Positions 1 through 9,602 of a stretch of 64,000 bases of DNA are shown here, piece after piece. The notes under the pieces were generated by a model. That model worked only from the letters and a program-made list of their open reading frames with translations. It made no database searches and was not told where the DNA came from. The stretch covers positions 1 through 64,000 of the forward strand of contig NZ_BJYL01000024.1 in the NCBI RefSeq assembly GCF_007991495.1. The letters run 5' to 3'. This DNA comes from Sporosarcina luteola. Its GTDB lineage: Bacteria > Bacillota > Bacilli > Bacillales_A > Planococcaceae. How positions within the stretch are numbered: position 1 is the stretch's first letter; every line of letters starts with the position of its first letter. A program made the translations under genes and the position numbers.

Positions 1-8
1 GGGTAGAA

Positions 9-857
9 ATGAAAAGCACATCTGATTTCAAGAAAATGAAACGTCAAAACGAAAAAATCGTCATGGTAACCGCCTATGACCATCCATCCGCACAATTAGC
101 GGAACAAGCAGGAGTCGACGTCATCCTAGTAGGCGACTCACTAGGAATGGTCGTACTGGGCTATGACACGACGGCAGCTGTAACAGTCGATGATATGATC
201 CATCACGGCAAAGCGGTAAGAAGGGGAGCGAAAGAAACATTTGTCGTCGTCGACATGCCTTTCGGTTCGTATCACGGATCGGCAGACAGGACGTTGGATG
301 CCGCTGTACGTATCTTTCAGGAAACCGGTGCAAACGCACTAAAACTGGAAGGTTCAGGGAAAGTGATCGATACAACCCGGCTTCTGACGGGGATGGGCAT
401 TCCAGTAGTTTCTCACCTTGGGCTTCTTCCGCAGTCAGCTGCAGTAGGAGGCGGCTACAAAGTGCAAGGAAAGACCGCAGAAGCGGCGGAACAACTCATC
501 CATGACGCAGTTGCTTCTGAAGCCGCGGGGGCTTGCATGATTGTTTTAGAATGCATTCCCTACCAGTTAGGAGAACAAGTCTCAAAGGCGCTCTCCATTC
601 CTACGATCGGCATAGGGGCTGGTGCTGAGACGGATGGGCAAGTGCTTGTTTTCCATGACACAGTCAAATACGGAAATCATCACATCCCAAAATTCGTTGA
701 AACGTTTGCAGACGTGGGGACAGACATCCGAGAAGGACTGTCGAATTACGTACAATCAGTTAAGACGGGCGCTTTTCCCGCTGAAAAACACCGTTTCACG
801 ATGAAGGAAGATGAATTGGTGGCATTATACGGAGGAATGAAGGATGAAGATCGATAA
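9..857 (+). CDS. panB: 3-methyl-2-oxobutanoate hydroxymethyltransferase PanB
   Basis: PanB transfers a hydroxymethyl group from methylene-tetrahydrofolate to 3-methyl-2-oxobutanoate to give ketopantoate, the first step of pantothenate synthesis; it is a cytosolic, Mg-dependent enzyme. The 282-residue protein has the usual length and family motifs ([18 protein letters not shown] near residue 20, VGDSLGMV near 42, then KLEGSG and AHLG/SHLG-type loops). Only 8 bases precede the start, so the promoter lies outside the window. Its end overlaps panC by 14 bases, and panC overlaps panD, which shows a panBCD operon with coupled translation. Confidence 0.97.
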   Translation: MKSTSDFKKMKRQNEKIVMVTAYDHPSAQLAEQAGVDVILVGDSLGMVVLGYDTTAAVTVDDMIHHGKAVRRGAKETFVVVDMPFGSYHGSADRTLDAAVRIFQETGANALKLEGSGKVIDTTRLLTGMGIPVVSHLGLLPQSAAVGGGYKVQGKTAEAAEQLIHDAVASEAAGACMIVLECIPYQLGEQVSKALSIPTIGIGAGAETDGQVLVFHDTVKYGNHHIPKFVETFADVGTDIREGLSNYVQSVKTGAFPAEKHRFTMKEDELVALYGGMKDEDR

Positions 858-1746
858 GTTACATGCTGTTCGCGTCATCGAAACAATTGAAGAACTGCAA
901 CAGCTGCTAAGCCGGAATGAACGAAAGGGTGCAACTGTCGGCTTTGTCCCAACAATGGGCTTTTTGCATGAAGGGCATCTTTCCCTAGTGAAGCATGCGA
1001 AAGAGCAAAATGACATTGTAGTGATGAGCATCTTTGTAAATCCGGCTCAATTTGGTCCTGGTGAAGATTTCGAATCTTACCCGCGTGACCGGGAAAGGGA
1101 TCTGAAACTAGCTGCAGAAGGCGGAGTCGATATCGTATTCATGCCTGCTGTGCAAGAGATGTATCCTGCTGAAGGCGGCATCCGAATTCTGCCCGGACCT
1201 CAAGCGGATGTGCTTTGCGGAGCATCTCGGCCTGGACATTTTGATGGCGTTTTGAAGGTCGTTCTGAAGCTGTTCAATATCGTTGACCCCGATCGTTCTT
1301 ATTTCGGGATGAAGGACGCACAACAACTTGCAATTATTGAAACGTTTGTCCGGGACTTCAACTTGAAAACAGTCATTATCCGCGTCCCGATTGTGCGTGA
1401 GAAAGACGGCTTGGCGAAAAGCTCGCGAAATGTCAATCTGACTGAGGTTGAACGCAAAGAAGCCCCTATTATTCATCAGGCATTGCAAAAAGGGGAAAAG
1501 TTGCATACTGAAGGTCGAGCACCTAATCAAATTGAACATGAAGTGATGAATTTCATTACTGCAAACAGTTCAGGGAAAATCGATTATGTAAAAATGCTTT
1601 CCTATCCCGAGTTACAGGAAGTCACAAATGATCGTACTGAAGTGATTCTTGCTGTCGCGGTACAATTTTCTAAAGCAAGATTGATAGATAATATTATTAT
1701 GTCAACAAAGGATGGTTCTTATGTTTCGAATGATGATGAACAGTAA
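844..1746 (+). CDS. panC: Pantothenate synthetase PanC
   Basis: PanC joins pantoate and beta-alanine using ATP, via a pantoyl-adenylate. The nucleotidyltransferase HIGH-like element is seen as [13 protein letters not shown] near residue 37 and the KMSKS-like loop as KSSRN near residue 195. GGAGGA at 831-836 sits 7 bases before the chosen ATG. It is 300 residues, slightly longer than usual because of an acidic tail that overlaps the panD start. It lies between panB and panD with overlapping ends at both sides. Confidence 0.97.
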   Translation: MKIDKLHAVRVIETIEELQQLLSRNERKGATVGFVPTMGFLHEGHLSLVKHAKEQNDIVVMSIFVNPAQFGPGEDFESYPRDRERDLKLAAEGGVDIVFMPAVQEMYPAEGGIRILPGPQADVLCGASRPGHFDGVLKVVLKLFNIVDPDRSYFGMKDAQQLAIIETFVRDFNLKTVIIRVPIVREKDGLAKSSRNVNLTEVERKEAPIIHQALQKGEKLHTEGRAPNQIEHEVMNFITANSSGKIDYVKMLSYPELQEVTNDRTEVILAVAVQFSKARLIDNIIMSTKDGSYVSNDDEQ

Positions 1747-2101
1747 ATTGCACAGAGCTACTGTCACAGAAGCAAATTTGAATTACGTAGGGAGTATTAC
1801 AATCGACAGTGACCTGTTGAAAGCCGCCGGCATGTTGCCGAATGAAAAAGTCCATATTGTCAATAACAACAATGGAGCCCGGTTTGAAACGTACATTATT
1901 GCAGGAGAGCCCGGCAGCGGTGTCATTTGCGTGAATGGCGCCGCAGCTAGACTCGTCCAACAAGGTGATATTGTCATTATCATCTCATATGTATATGTAT
2001 CGGACGAGGAAGCGAAAACACATGAACCTACCGTCCTACTGATGGATGAAAAGAACGGGATAAAAGAAGTCATTAAAGAATTACCGGGAGTAAGTGTATA
2101 A
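1721..2101 (+). CDS. panD: Aspartate 1-decarboxylase PanD
   Basis: PanD makes beta-alanine from aspartate and is a self-processing pyruvoyl enzyme. I chose the ATG at 1721 rather than 1712 because it places the self-cleavage Gly-Ser pair (NYVGSITID) at residues 24-25, as in characterised PanD proteins, and gives a good spacing to AAAGGATGG. The 126-residue protein also has the NNNNGAR and GAAARLVQ motifs of the family. It overlaps panC by 26 bases and is followed by a terminator, so it ends the operon. Confidence 0.96.
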   Translation: MFRMMMNSKLHRATVTEANLNYVGSITIDSDLLKAAGMLPNEKVHIVNNNNGARFETYIIAGEPGSGVICVNGAAARLVQQGDIVIIISYVYVSDEEAKTHEPTVLLMDEKNGIKEVIKELPGVSV

Positions 2102-2109
2102 AAAAATCC

Positions 2110-2148
2110 AGCTGATGACGGGAGACTTTTCTTATCATCAGCTTTTTT
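2110..2148 (+). terminator. Intrinsic terminator of the pan operon
   Basis: A 9-bp stem AGCTGATGA / TCATCAGCT (2110-2118 with 2135-2143) is followed directly by a run of T residues, just after the panD stop codon. Confidence 0.9.
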
Positions 2149-2244
2149 ATGTGGAATTGTACGGGAAGGCATCTATTTGCGCAATCAGGCCCCGGAATAT
2201 GATACAATCTCCTTTAGTATCCGATACAGGAAGTTGATGATTGA

Positions 2245-5022
2245 ATGGATAATCTTACATATGCAGTTGTCGATTTGGAAACGACTGGACACTCTCCATC
2301 GAAGGGTGACAGGATCATTCAAATTGCAATTGTTTTCATTGAAAATGGTGTCATCTCGGGGAGATACGCCCGTTTTGTCAACCCAGGACGTGAAATCCCT
2401 GCTTTCATCCAGCAATTGACATCGATTACGGATGATGAGGTAGTTTCCGCTCCTACTTTTGAAGAAATCGCGCAAGAAGTTTCCGACATGATTCAAGGGA
2501 CTGTTTTTGTCGCCCATAATACGGATTTCGATTTATCATTCCTGCAAAGTGAATTTAAACGTTGCAACGTAGCGACTTGGTCCGGCAAGAAAATTGATAC
2601 AGTAGAATTATCAAAGATTCTTTATCCTTCCTCCGCGAGCTATCGGTTGCAGGATCTCGCCGAGGATTTGGATATTCCATTGCCGACTGCCCATAGGGCT
2701 GACGATGATGCGGAAGCAACTGCACATTTACTATTGGCTGCGTTGTCCAAATTGAAAACATTGCCGGAAGAGACGCTGAACCTTTTACACAGAAGATCAT
2801 TTTCTTTACGGACGAATATTTCTTCGCTTTTTTATGAAGCCTTAAAATATGTTCGACAAGACTCTTCTCGCGTAAAAATGCCCTTATTTAGAGGGATTCC
2901 TTATCGGGAAACGAAAAAGTCAATTGTTTCCGGAACAGCATATTGTACTTTTCCGGAAAATGAAAATGAAAAAATCCGTTTATTAAGACAAGGTTATCCT
3001 GCATTTGAATATCGGAAAACCCAACTGTCCTTCATGGATACGGTGTGGGAGACGCTTCAAACTCATTCTGAACTTATTGCAGAAGTGCCTACTGGTGTTG
3101 GAAAGACAGTAAGTTATTTATTGCCAGCAGTCATCCATTCCTATCAAACGGGTAAACCGGTCGTCATTAGTACGTATACAAATCATCTCGTTGATAAGAT
3201 TTTGGAAGATGAAGTTGAACGCATTCAGAAAGTGTTGGATATCGACTGTACTGCCACTGTTATGAAAGGAAGGGAGCAGTATATATCGCTCGGTAAGTTT
3301 GAAGAATTGCTGCAAATTACCGATGAATCTTATGATGAAACGTTTACAACCATGCAAATTCTCGTATGGCTCACCGAGACGCTCACTGGAGATGTCAATG
3401 AATTGAACGTTTCAGGCGGCGGTCAACTATTCGTAGATCGCATCCGTAAACGGACAAATAGATTGGCGACAGATGAAAGAACGGCTGATTATCATCTAAA
3501 GATGATTGATGCATGCAATCATTCCAATCTCATCATCACGAACCACTCCATGTTATTGTCAGACTTAAATCGCGAGCAAAAGATTTTTCATTCTTTTTCC
3601 GGTTTAATCATTGACGAAGCCCATCAATTCATCCATACAGCATCTCACACCAATGAAACAGTACTGTCCTATATGAACTGGAAGTACGTACTCGGTCAAC
3701 TTGGCTCAGATGCTGAAGGTCAAATGCTTCATCACATGATGAAACTTCATCATCGTTTCAGCAATTATGGGCGCCAAGCATTTGCAGAGCTTACAACCTC
3801 TTATGAGCAATTCATCCATGCGTTTGACGAAGTGGCGGGACTATTGTCGAATCATCGTCCGCAAAGTCGCGGTGGTCAGCAAGGGAATCGCGTAATTTTC
3901 GATTTGAAGGAATTAGTTGGGAAGGAAGCGCTTTTTGCCCGCGTTGCAGACAAAATGTCCGCATATATTCAGAATGTGGAAAGGATTCTCTTGCAATTGG
4001 AAGTGCACACCCCAAAAATGTCCGAGAAAGAGCAAGCTTTTGTAGCTGAATGGACGTATTGGTTGCGCGAATTGCAAATCAAAGCTGGTGAATGGGTCGA
4101 CATATTTTTGGACAACGGGGAAGAGAATTTCACTGTTTGGATTGAAAAGGACAGACGAAGTCTTCCCGGCAGCCTGAATATCGTTAAAAGCCCAATTGAA
4201 GCTTCAGTTTTGATAAAACATTTCATCACTTTGTTGAAAGATGAAAAAATCGGAGTTGTTTGGACGTCTGGCACGATGACCATTAAACAGAATGAACGTT
4301 TTGTTGCAAATCAGTTAGGAATTTCCGAGAACGTTCCGATAAAGACGTTTGAAGCGCCAAAGCATTTTTATGATAAGGCGGAAATTTTTATTGTCGAGGA
4401 TATGCCATCCATTCAACACGTCTCACAAAGCGACTACATCGAAGCGGTTGCAGATGCCATCGTACAAACGGTCATTGCAACCGGGGGAAGATTATTCGTC
4501 CTATTCACCTCTCAAGATATGCTTCGGAAGACGTATGAGTTGATTTTGGAGAGCGAATTATTAAGTGAATATGCGTTAATTGCGCAAGGAGTCAGTTCAG
4601 GCAGCCGAATGAAATTATTGAAGTCATTCCGCCAGTTCGGGAAATCTGTCCTTTTTGGCACAAATAGTTTTTGGGAGGGTGTCGACGTTCCGGGTGAAGC
4701 ATTGTCCGCCGTTATTATCGTCCGATTGCCATTCTCCTCGCCGGATGAAGTTGTATTCAAGGCGAGAGCGGCTAAATTGACAGCGACTGGTTACAATCCA
4801 TTTACGGACTTGGCATTGCCTGAAGCGATATTGCGTTTTCGACAAGGTTTTGGAAGACTCATCCGTTCTTCGGAAGACCGGGGCTTTTTCATCATTTTGG
4901 ATAGGCGTATTGAAACAAAATCGTATGGAAAACGTTTTTTAGATAGTCTACCTCCTGTTTCCGTCAATAAAGTCTCGCTAGAACATATGGTGAATGAGCT
5001 CGAAGATTGTTATAATGAATAG
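2245..5022 (+). CDS. dinG: DinG-family helicase with N-terminal exonuclease domain
   Basis: This 925-residue protein fuses a DEDDh 3'-5' exonuclease (residues ~5-165; VVDLETTG, then NTDFDLSFL and HRADDDAEAT) to an XPD/DinG-type superfamily 2 helicase (Walker A PTGVGKTVSYLLPA near 280, DEAH box IIDEAHQF near 455, final motif RFRQGFGRLIRSSEDRG). That fusion is typical of Firmicutes DinG. It is presumed to act in DNA repair or as a nuclease on single-stranded nucleic acid. I see no iron-sulfur cysteine quartet, unlike E. coli DinG. A poor -35/-10 pair may lie near 2177-2208, after the pan terminator. Confidence 0.92.
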   Translation: MDNLTYAVVDLETTGHSPSKGDRIIQIAIVFIENGVISGRYARFVNPGREIPAFIQQLTSITDDEVVSAPTFEEIAQEVSDMIQGTVFVAHNTDFDLSFLQSEFKRCNVATWSGKKIDTVELSKILYPSSASYRLQDLAEDLDIPLPTAHRADDDAEATAHLLLAALSKLKTLPEETLNLLHRRSFSLRTNISSLFYEALKYVRQDSSRVKMPLFRGIPYRETKKSIVSGTAYCTFPENENEKIRLLRQGYPAFEYRKTQLSFMDTVWETLQTHSELIAEVPTGVGKTVSYLLPAVIHSYQTGKPVVISTYTNHLVDKILEDEVERIQKVLDIDCTATVMKGREQYISLGKFEELLQITDESYDETFTTMQILVWLTETLTGDVNELNVSGGGQLFVDRIRKRTNRLATDERTADYHLKMIDACNHSNLIITNHSMLLSDLNREQKIFHSFSGLIIDEAHQFIHTASHTNETVLSYMNWKYVLGQLGSDAEGQMLHHMMKLHHRFSNYGRQAFAELTTSYEQFIHAFDEVAGLLSNHRPQSRGGQQGNRVIFDLKELVGKEALFARVADKMSAYIQNVERILLQLEVHTPKMSEKEQAFVAEWTYWLRELQIKAGEWVDIFLDNGEENFTVWIEKDRRSLPGSLNIVKSPIEASVLIKHFITLLKDEKIGVVWTSGTMTIKQNERFVANQLGISENVPIKTFEAPKHFYDKAEIFIVEDMPSIQHVSQSDYIEAVADAIVQTVIATGGRLFVLFTSQDMLRKTYELILESELLSEYALIAQGVSSGSRMKLLKSFRQFGKSVLFGTNSFWEGVDVPGEALSAVIIVRLPFSSPDEVVFKARAAKLTATGYNPFTDLALPEAILRFRQGFGRLIRSSEDRGFFIILDRRIETKSYGKRFLDSLPPVSVNKVSLEHMVNELEDCYNE

Positions 5023-5091
5023 GAATCCAACAGAAATTAGGATGGGAAGGTATTCGAATTTGATCGTTTCGTATATAGGAAGTGATGCTTT

Positions 5092-5571
5092 ATGATGAAT
5101 TGGGTCAAATTTATCGTGGCGTTCCTTCTTGCATTATCGCTTACCATCATTATCGTCGTTTTGTATAACGCGAATAAGCCTTTTTCCACTATCCAAAACA
5201 ATGCGGAAACTATCGCGCTGGAATCCGGTAAATTGTCATCCGTAAAGAGGACAGAGATTTACAACGGTGCCATTTCGATGGTAACTGTATTTGGGTCGGA
5301 TGAAGAGGGCAATGAAAAAGCGATTTTCATAGACGAGAAAACGGAAGAAATTCTTGATGAAGTGGTATTGAAAGACGGAATCGACGCACAAGCCGCGATA
5401 GAAACGGTCAAAGCCGAATTGCAAGTGGATAAAATCCTGCACGTAGTTCTGGGCTTCGAAGAGGGCCATCCTGTATGGGAAGTCGCATTTAAAGGCGATA
5501 ATGGCAAATTGAACTATGTGTATGTATTTTTTAAGAATGGCGAATGGTGGAAACGGATTTTAAATTTATAG
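5092..5571 (+). CDS. ypmB: YpmB-like DUF5590 membrane-anchored protein
   Basis: A 159-residue protein with one N-terminal hydrophobic segment (about residues 6-27) and an extracytoplasmic region ending in a WEVAFKGD...YVFFKNG pattern seen in PepSY-like/DUF5590 proteins. Position between dinG and aspB matches ypmB of B. subtilis; the small ypmA gene that sits between dinG and ypmB there is missing. AGGAAGTG precedes an ATGATG start, and either ATG could be used. Function unknown. Confidence 0.82.
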   Translation: MMNWVKFIVAFLLALSLTIIIVVLYNANKPFSTIQNNAETIALESGKLSSVKRTEIYNGAISMVTVFGSDEEGNEKAIFIDEKTEEILDEVVLKDGIDAQAAIETVKAELQVDKILHVVLGFEEGHPVWEVAFKGDNGKLNYVYVFFKNGEWWKRILNL

Positions 5572-5619
5572 GATTGTTTCAAGTGTTCATTCAACAAGAT
5601 ACAAGAGGGAGCGATTCAA

Positions 5620-6810
5620 TTGACAAAGACATTAGCGGCAAGGGTGAGCACATTATCACCATCAACAACTCTTGCCATTACGGCAAAAGCAAAAGAAATG
5701 AAGGAATCCGGAATTGACGTAATCGGCTTAGGTGCTGGCGAACCTGACTACAATACTCCGGAAAACATTTTGGAAGCCGCTTATGACTCCATGAAAGAAG
5801 GAAAGACGAAATATACACCTTCAGGAGGCCTTCCAGCATTAAAAGATGCGGTCATCGCCAAACTGAAAGTGGATCAGCAACTTGAATATACTCGCCAAGA
5901 GATCATGATCGGCATTGGTGCTAAGCATGTTCTTTATACGTTATTCCAAGTTATTTTAGATCCTGCCGATGAAGTGATCATACCGACTCCATACTGGGTA
6001 AGCTATCCAGAACAGGTGAAACTGGCGGGAGGCGTTCCCGTATTTGTTGAAAGTACTTCGGATTCCGAGTTCAAGGTGACCGCCGATCAAATTCGTTCAG
6101 CAATCTCTTCCAAAACAAAAGCGGTTATCATCAACTCGCCCGGCAACCCGACAGGAATGATTTATTCGAAAGAAGAACTTCAACAAATAGCTGAAGTCTG
6201 TAAAGAGAAGGACATTTGGATCATTTCAGATGAAATCTATGAAAAACTGATTTACGGCGAGGAAAAGCATGTTTCCATTGCACAGTTATCGGATGATGCC
6301 AAAAAACGGACATTTATCATTAACGGAGTGTCAAAATCACACTCCATGACGGGATGGAGAATCGGCTATATTGCAGGTGACAAAGAAGTTGTAAGTGCGA
6401 TGACGAATTTGGCCAGCCATTCGACATCCAATCCAACAACGACATCTCAATACGCGGCGATCGAAGCTTACAATGGCCCACAAGACGCAGTGGAAAACAT
6501 GCGTCAGGATTTCGAATCAAGACTAGAGCGAATCTACCCGCAGCTAGCTTCCATTCCAGGCTTCCGTGTAATCAAACCTCAAGGCGCTTTTTATTTGCTG
6601 CCAGAAGTTACAGAAGCCGCCAAAAGGACTGGATTTTCAAATGTGGATGAATTTGCATCTGCTTTATTGACAGAAGCGAAAGTGGCAGTCATTCCGGGAT
6701 CGGGCTTCGGCTCACCGGACACAATCCGCCTCTCCTACGCAACATCAATCGACCTGCTAGAAGAAGCAGTAAAAAGAATCCGTTCATATGTAGAGCAAAA
6801 CTGGAAATAA
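5620..6810 (+). CDS. aspB: Aspartate aminotransferase AspB (class I PLP)
   Basis: Transfers the amino group of aspartate to 2-oxoglutarate with pyridoxal phosphate. The 396-residue protein has the class I aminotransferase pattern: NSPGNPTG near residue 171, DEIYEKLIY near 205, the PLP-lysine in [14 protein letters not shown] near 239, and the substrate-binding arginine in IRLSYA near the end. The start is a TTG after GAGGGAGCG. It lies between ypmB and asnS, the conserved Bacillales order. Confidence 0.94.
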   Translation: MTKTLAARVSTLSPSTTLAITAKAKEMKESGIDVIGLGAGEPDYNTPENILEAAYDSMKEGKTKYTPSGGLPALKDAVIAKLKVDQQLEYTRQEIMIGIGAKHVLYTLFQVILDPADEVIIPTPYWVSYPEQVKLAGGVPVFVESTSDSEFKVTADQIRSAISSKTKAVIINSPGNPTGMIYSKEELQQIAEVCKEKDIWIISDEIYEKLIYGEEKHVSIAQLSDDAKKRTFIINGVSKSHSMTGWRIGYIAGDKEVVSAMTNLASHSTSNPTTTSQYAAIEAYNGPQDAVENMRQDFESRLERIYPQLASIPGFRVIKPQGAFYLLPEVTEAAKRTGFSNVDEFASALLTEAKVAVIPGSGFGSPDTIRLSYATSIDLLEEAVKRIRSYVEQNWK

Positions 6811-6839
6811 TAAAACATGTCATACTTTCGGAGGTAGTT

Positions 6840-8135
6840 ATGAAAACAATTATGATTCACGAAATGCCAGATCACGTAGGGGAAACAGTCCGTATTGGGG
6901 CATGGATAGCAAATAAAAGATCAAGCGGTAAAATTGCATTCCTTCAACTGCGCGACGGGTCAGGATTCGTTCAAGGCGTAGTCGTCAAAGAAGTCGTCGG
7001 AGAAGAAATTTTTGCCAAAGCAAAATCCATCCACCAAGAAACATCGCTATATGTAACAGCAGAAGTGACAGAAGACGAACGTTCTTCATTCGGAGTAGAA
7101 CTGCAAGTGAAGGATATTGAAATTATCCATGAAGCTGTAGATTATCCGATCACACCTAAAGAGCACGGTACTGAATTCCTCATGGACCATCGCCATCTTT
7201 GGTTACGTTCACGTAAACAACACGCAATCATGAAAATTCGTGATGAAATCATCCGTTCTACATATGAGTTTTTCCATATAAACGGATTTGTGAAAATCGA
7301 TCCTCCTATATTGACAGGATCATCGCCTGAAGGCACTTCAGAACTGTTCCATACGAAGTATTTCGACGAAGATGCATACTTGTCACAATCGGGACAGCTT
7401 TATTTAGAAGCAGCGGCGATGGCACTCGGAAAAGTGTTTTCATTCGGGCCGACATTCCGTGCCGAAAAATCCAAAACACGTCGCCATTTGATCGAATTCT
7501 GGATGATCGAGCCTGAAATGGCATTCGTCCAACATGCAGAAAGTTTGGAAGTCCAAGAACAATACGTGGCACATATCGTACAATCCGTATTGCAAAATTG
7601 CCCGTTGGAATTGGAACGACTTGGCCGCGACCTATCAAAACTGGAAAAAATCCAAGCCCCATTCCCTCGCATCACATATGATGACGCCATCAAATTCCTT
7701 CACGAAAAAGGCTTTGATGACATCGTTTGGGGTGATGATTTCGGAGCGCCGCATGAAACTGCGATAGCCGAAAACTATGACATGCCTGTTTTCATTACTC
7801 ACTATCCGACTGGCATCAAGCCATTCTATATGCAACCGCATCCTGATAGGGACGATGTCGTATTGTGTGCAGACTTGATTGCTCCGGAAGGCTATGGAGA
7901 AATCATCGGCGGTTCTGAGAGAATTTATGATTACGAAATGATGAAGCAACGGATTCAGGAGCATAATTTGGATGAATCCGCGTATGAATGGTATCTGGAT
8001 ATTTGTAAATTTGGCGCAGTGCCGCATTCTGGATTCGGCTTAGGTTTGGAACGGACAGTCGCTTGGATTTCCGGTGTGGAACATGTCAGAGAGACAATCC
8101 CATTCCCACGCCTATTGAACAGACTTTACCCTTGA
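6840..8135 (+). CDS. asnS: Asparaginyl-tRNA synthetase
   Basis: Charges tRNA-Asn with asparagine. It has an N-terminal OB-fold anticodon-binding domain (residues ~15-100) and a class II catalytic core with motif 2 ([16 protein letters not shown] near 205) and motif 3 ([15 protein letters not shown] near 396). GGAGGTAGTT precedes the ATG. The 431-residue length is normal. It follows aspB by 29 bases, likely in one transcript with dnaD and nth. Confidence 0.96.
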   Translation: MKTIMIHEMPDHVGETVRIGAWIANKRSSGKIAFLQLRDGSGFVQGVVVKEVVGEEIFAKAKSIHQETSLYVTAEVTEDERSSFGVELQVKDIEIIHEAVDYPITPKEHGTEFLMDHRHLWLRSRKQHAIMKIRDEIIRSTYEFFHINGFVKIDPPILTGSSPEGTSELFHTKYFDEDAYLSQSGQLYLEAAAMALGKVFSFGPTFRAEKSKTRRHLIEFWMIEPEMAFVQHAESLEVQEQYVAHIVQSVLQNCPLELERLGRDLSKLEKIQAPFPRITYDDAIKFLHEKGFDDIVWGDDFGAPHETAIAENYDMPVFITHYPTGIKPFYMQPHPDRDDVVLCADLIAPEGYGEIIGGSERIYDYEMMKQRIQEHNLDESAYEWYLDICKFGAVPHSGFGLGLERTVAWISGVEHVRETIPFPRLLNRLYP

Positions 8136-8169
8136 TTTTGGATATATAGATAACAGCGAGGTGTTCGAC

Positions 8170-8877
8170 ATGCAAGACGATGAACGGCTTCGAATTTGGA
8201 TTGAGCAGGGAAATGTAACCATTTCCCAGCTTTTTTTTCAGCACTATAAATCATTGGATATCAAAGACATCGATGCGATGCTTTTATTGCATATGTTTGC
8301 TTATCTTGAGAGCGGTTCACAGTTTCCAACTCCGTCTGATTTAGCATCACGCATGCATTTGAATGAAAACCAAGTCTCCGAAATTTTGCAACGGCTTATG
8401 CAACGCGGATTACTGGAGATTAGCCAGAACCATGATAAAAATGGTGTGCTCTACGAACAATTTTCCATGCAACCTTTATGGAGCAGACTGTTGGATGTAG
8501 TGCTGACAAAAAAGAAGGCGGGCGAAGAGCAGTTATCCAAGGAAGATGAAGGTGAAATCTTCACGTTGTTCGAAATGGAGTTCGGCCGGCTCCTTTCTCC
8601 AATGGAATGTGAGACGATCACGATGTGGTTGGACGATGACGGTCATTCTGTACAAATCATTCGAGCCGCATTAAAAGAAGCGGTTCTTGCTCAAAAAATG
8701 AGTTTGCGGTACATCGATCGAATTTTATTTGAATGGAAGAAAAAGAAAGTGAAGACGTTGACTGACGTTGAAAAGCAATCTAGAACATTCCGGACTGCTA
8801 TGATACGGCCAGTACAAAAACAAGAAACAACCGTAAAGAAAGTGCCTTTTTATAACTGGTTGGAAGAACGGGAATAG
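8170..8877 (+). CDS. dnaD: Chromosome replication initiation protein DnaD
   Basis: DnaD works with DnaB (Gram-positive) and DnaI to load the replicative helicase at oriC and at restart sites. The N-terminal half holds a winged-helix domain (LLHMFAYLES...TPSDLASRMHLNENQVSEIL) and the C-terminal part has a DnaB_2-type region ending in PFYNWLE. I prefer the ATG at 8170 over the GTG at 8161 because GAGGTG overlaps that GTG and is correctly spaced for 8170. It is followed after 8 bases by nth. Confidence 0.93.
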   Translation: MQDDERLRIWIEQGNVTISQLFFQHYKSLDIKDIDAMLLLHMFAYLESGSQFPTPSDLASRMHLNENQVSEILQRLMQRGLLEISQNHDKNGVLYEQFSMQPLWSRLLDVVLTKKKAGEEQLSKEDEGEIFTLFEMEFGRLLSPMECETITMWLDDDGHSVQIIRAALKEAVLAQKMSLRYIDRILFEWKKKKVKTLTDVEKQSRTFRTAMIRPVQKQETTVKKVPFYNWLEERE

Positions 8878-8885
8878 GTGAGTGG

Positions 8886-9536
8886 ATGTTAACGAAAAAA
8901 CAATGGGAATTCTGTCTTGATGAAATCGGAAAGATGTTTCCCGATGCGCATTGCGAATTAGTGCATAGTAATCCTTTTGAGCTTCTAGTTGCTACGTTGC
9001 TGTCTGCTCAATGTACGGATGTACTTGTTAATCGGGTGACAGCAGATCTTTTCCAAAAGTATAAAAAACCAGAAGATTATCTAGCCGTTGATATTGAAGA
9101 ATTGCAAACGGATATACGATCAATCGGTCTCTATCGTAATAAAGCGAAAAATATTCAAGCCTTAAGTGCTCTCTTGATTGAGGAGTTCGGCGGCGAAGTC
9201 CCTGCTGACCGGGATTTGCTTACGACATTCCCTGGAGTGGGTAGGAAAACAGCAAACGTTGTGGTTTCAAATGCGTTTGGAATTCCTGCGATGGCAGTCG
9301 ATACACATGTGGAAAGAGTAGCAAAGCGTCTTGGCATGAATAGGTGGAAAGATTCACCATTAATGGTTGAAGAGAAAATTATGAGATGGACGCTAAGGGA
9401 AAGATGGACAGACACGCATCATCAAATTATCTTCTTCGGAAGATACCATTGCAAAGCGCAAAATCCAGCATGTGGCGAATGTCCACTTCTGCCTTTATGT
9501 AGGGAAGGGAAGAAGCGGATGAAACATGTTGGCTAA
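8886..9536 (+). CDS. nth: Endonuclease III (DNA glycosylase/AP lyase)
   Basis: Removes oxidised pyrimidines and cleaves the abasic strand. The helix-hairpin-helix with the catalytic lysine is TFPGVGRKTANVV near residue 117 and the catalytic aspartate is in VDTHVERV near 138. The C-terminal 4Fe-4S loop has the exact C-x6-C-x2-C-x5-C spacing. The 216-residue length is normal. In B. subtilis ypoC follows; here a terminator follows directly. Confidence 0.95.
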   Translation: MLTKKQWEFCLDEIGKMFPDAHCELVHSNPFELLVATLLSAQCTDVLVNRVTADLFQKYKKPEDYLAVDIEELQTDIRSIGLYRNKAKNIQALSALLIEEFGGEVPADRDLLTTFPGVGRKTANVVVSNAFGIPAMAVDTHVERVAKRLGMNRWKDSPLMVEEKIMRWTLRERWTDTHHQIIFFGRYHCKAQNPACGECPLLPLCREGKKRMKHVG

Positions 9537-9550
9537 ATCATCAAAACTAG

Positions 9551-9591
9551 AAAAAGCCGGTAGAGGATTTTATAAACTCTACCGGCTTTTT
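9551..9591. terminator. Bidirectional terminator between nth and ponA
   Basis: A long perfect stem (AAAAGCCGGTAGAG pairing with CTCTACCGGCTTTT) has A residues at the left and T residues at the right. It can end both the rightward dnaD-nth transcript and the leftward recU-ponA transcript. Confidence 0.9.
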
Positions 9592-9602
9592 AATGCTGTT
9601 AT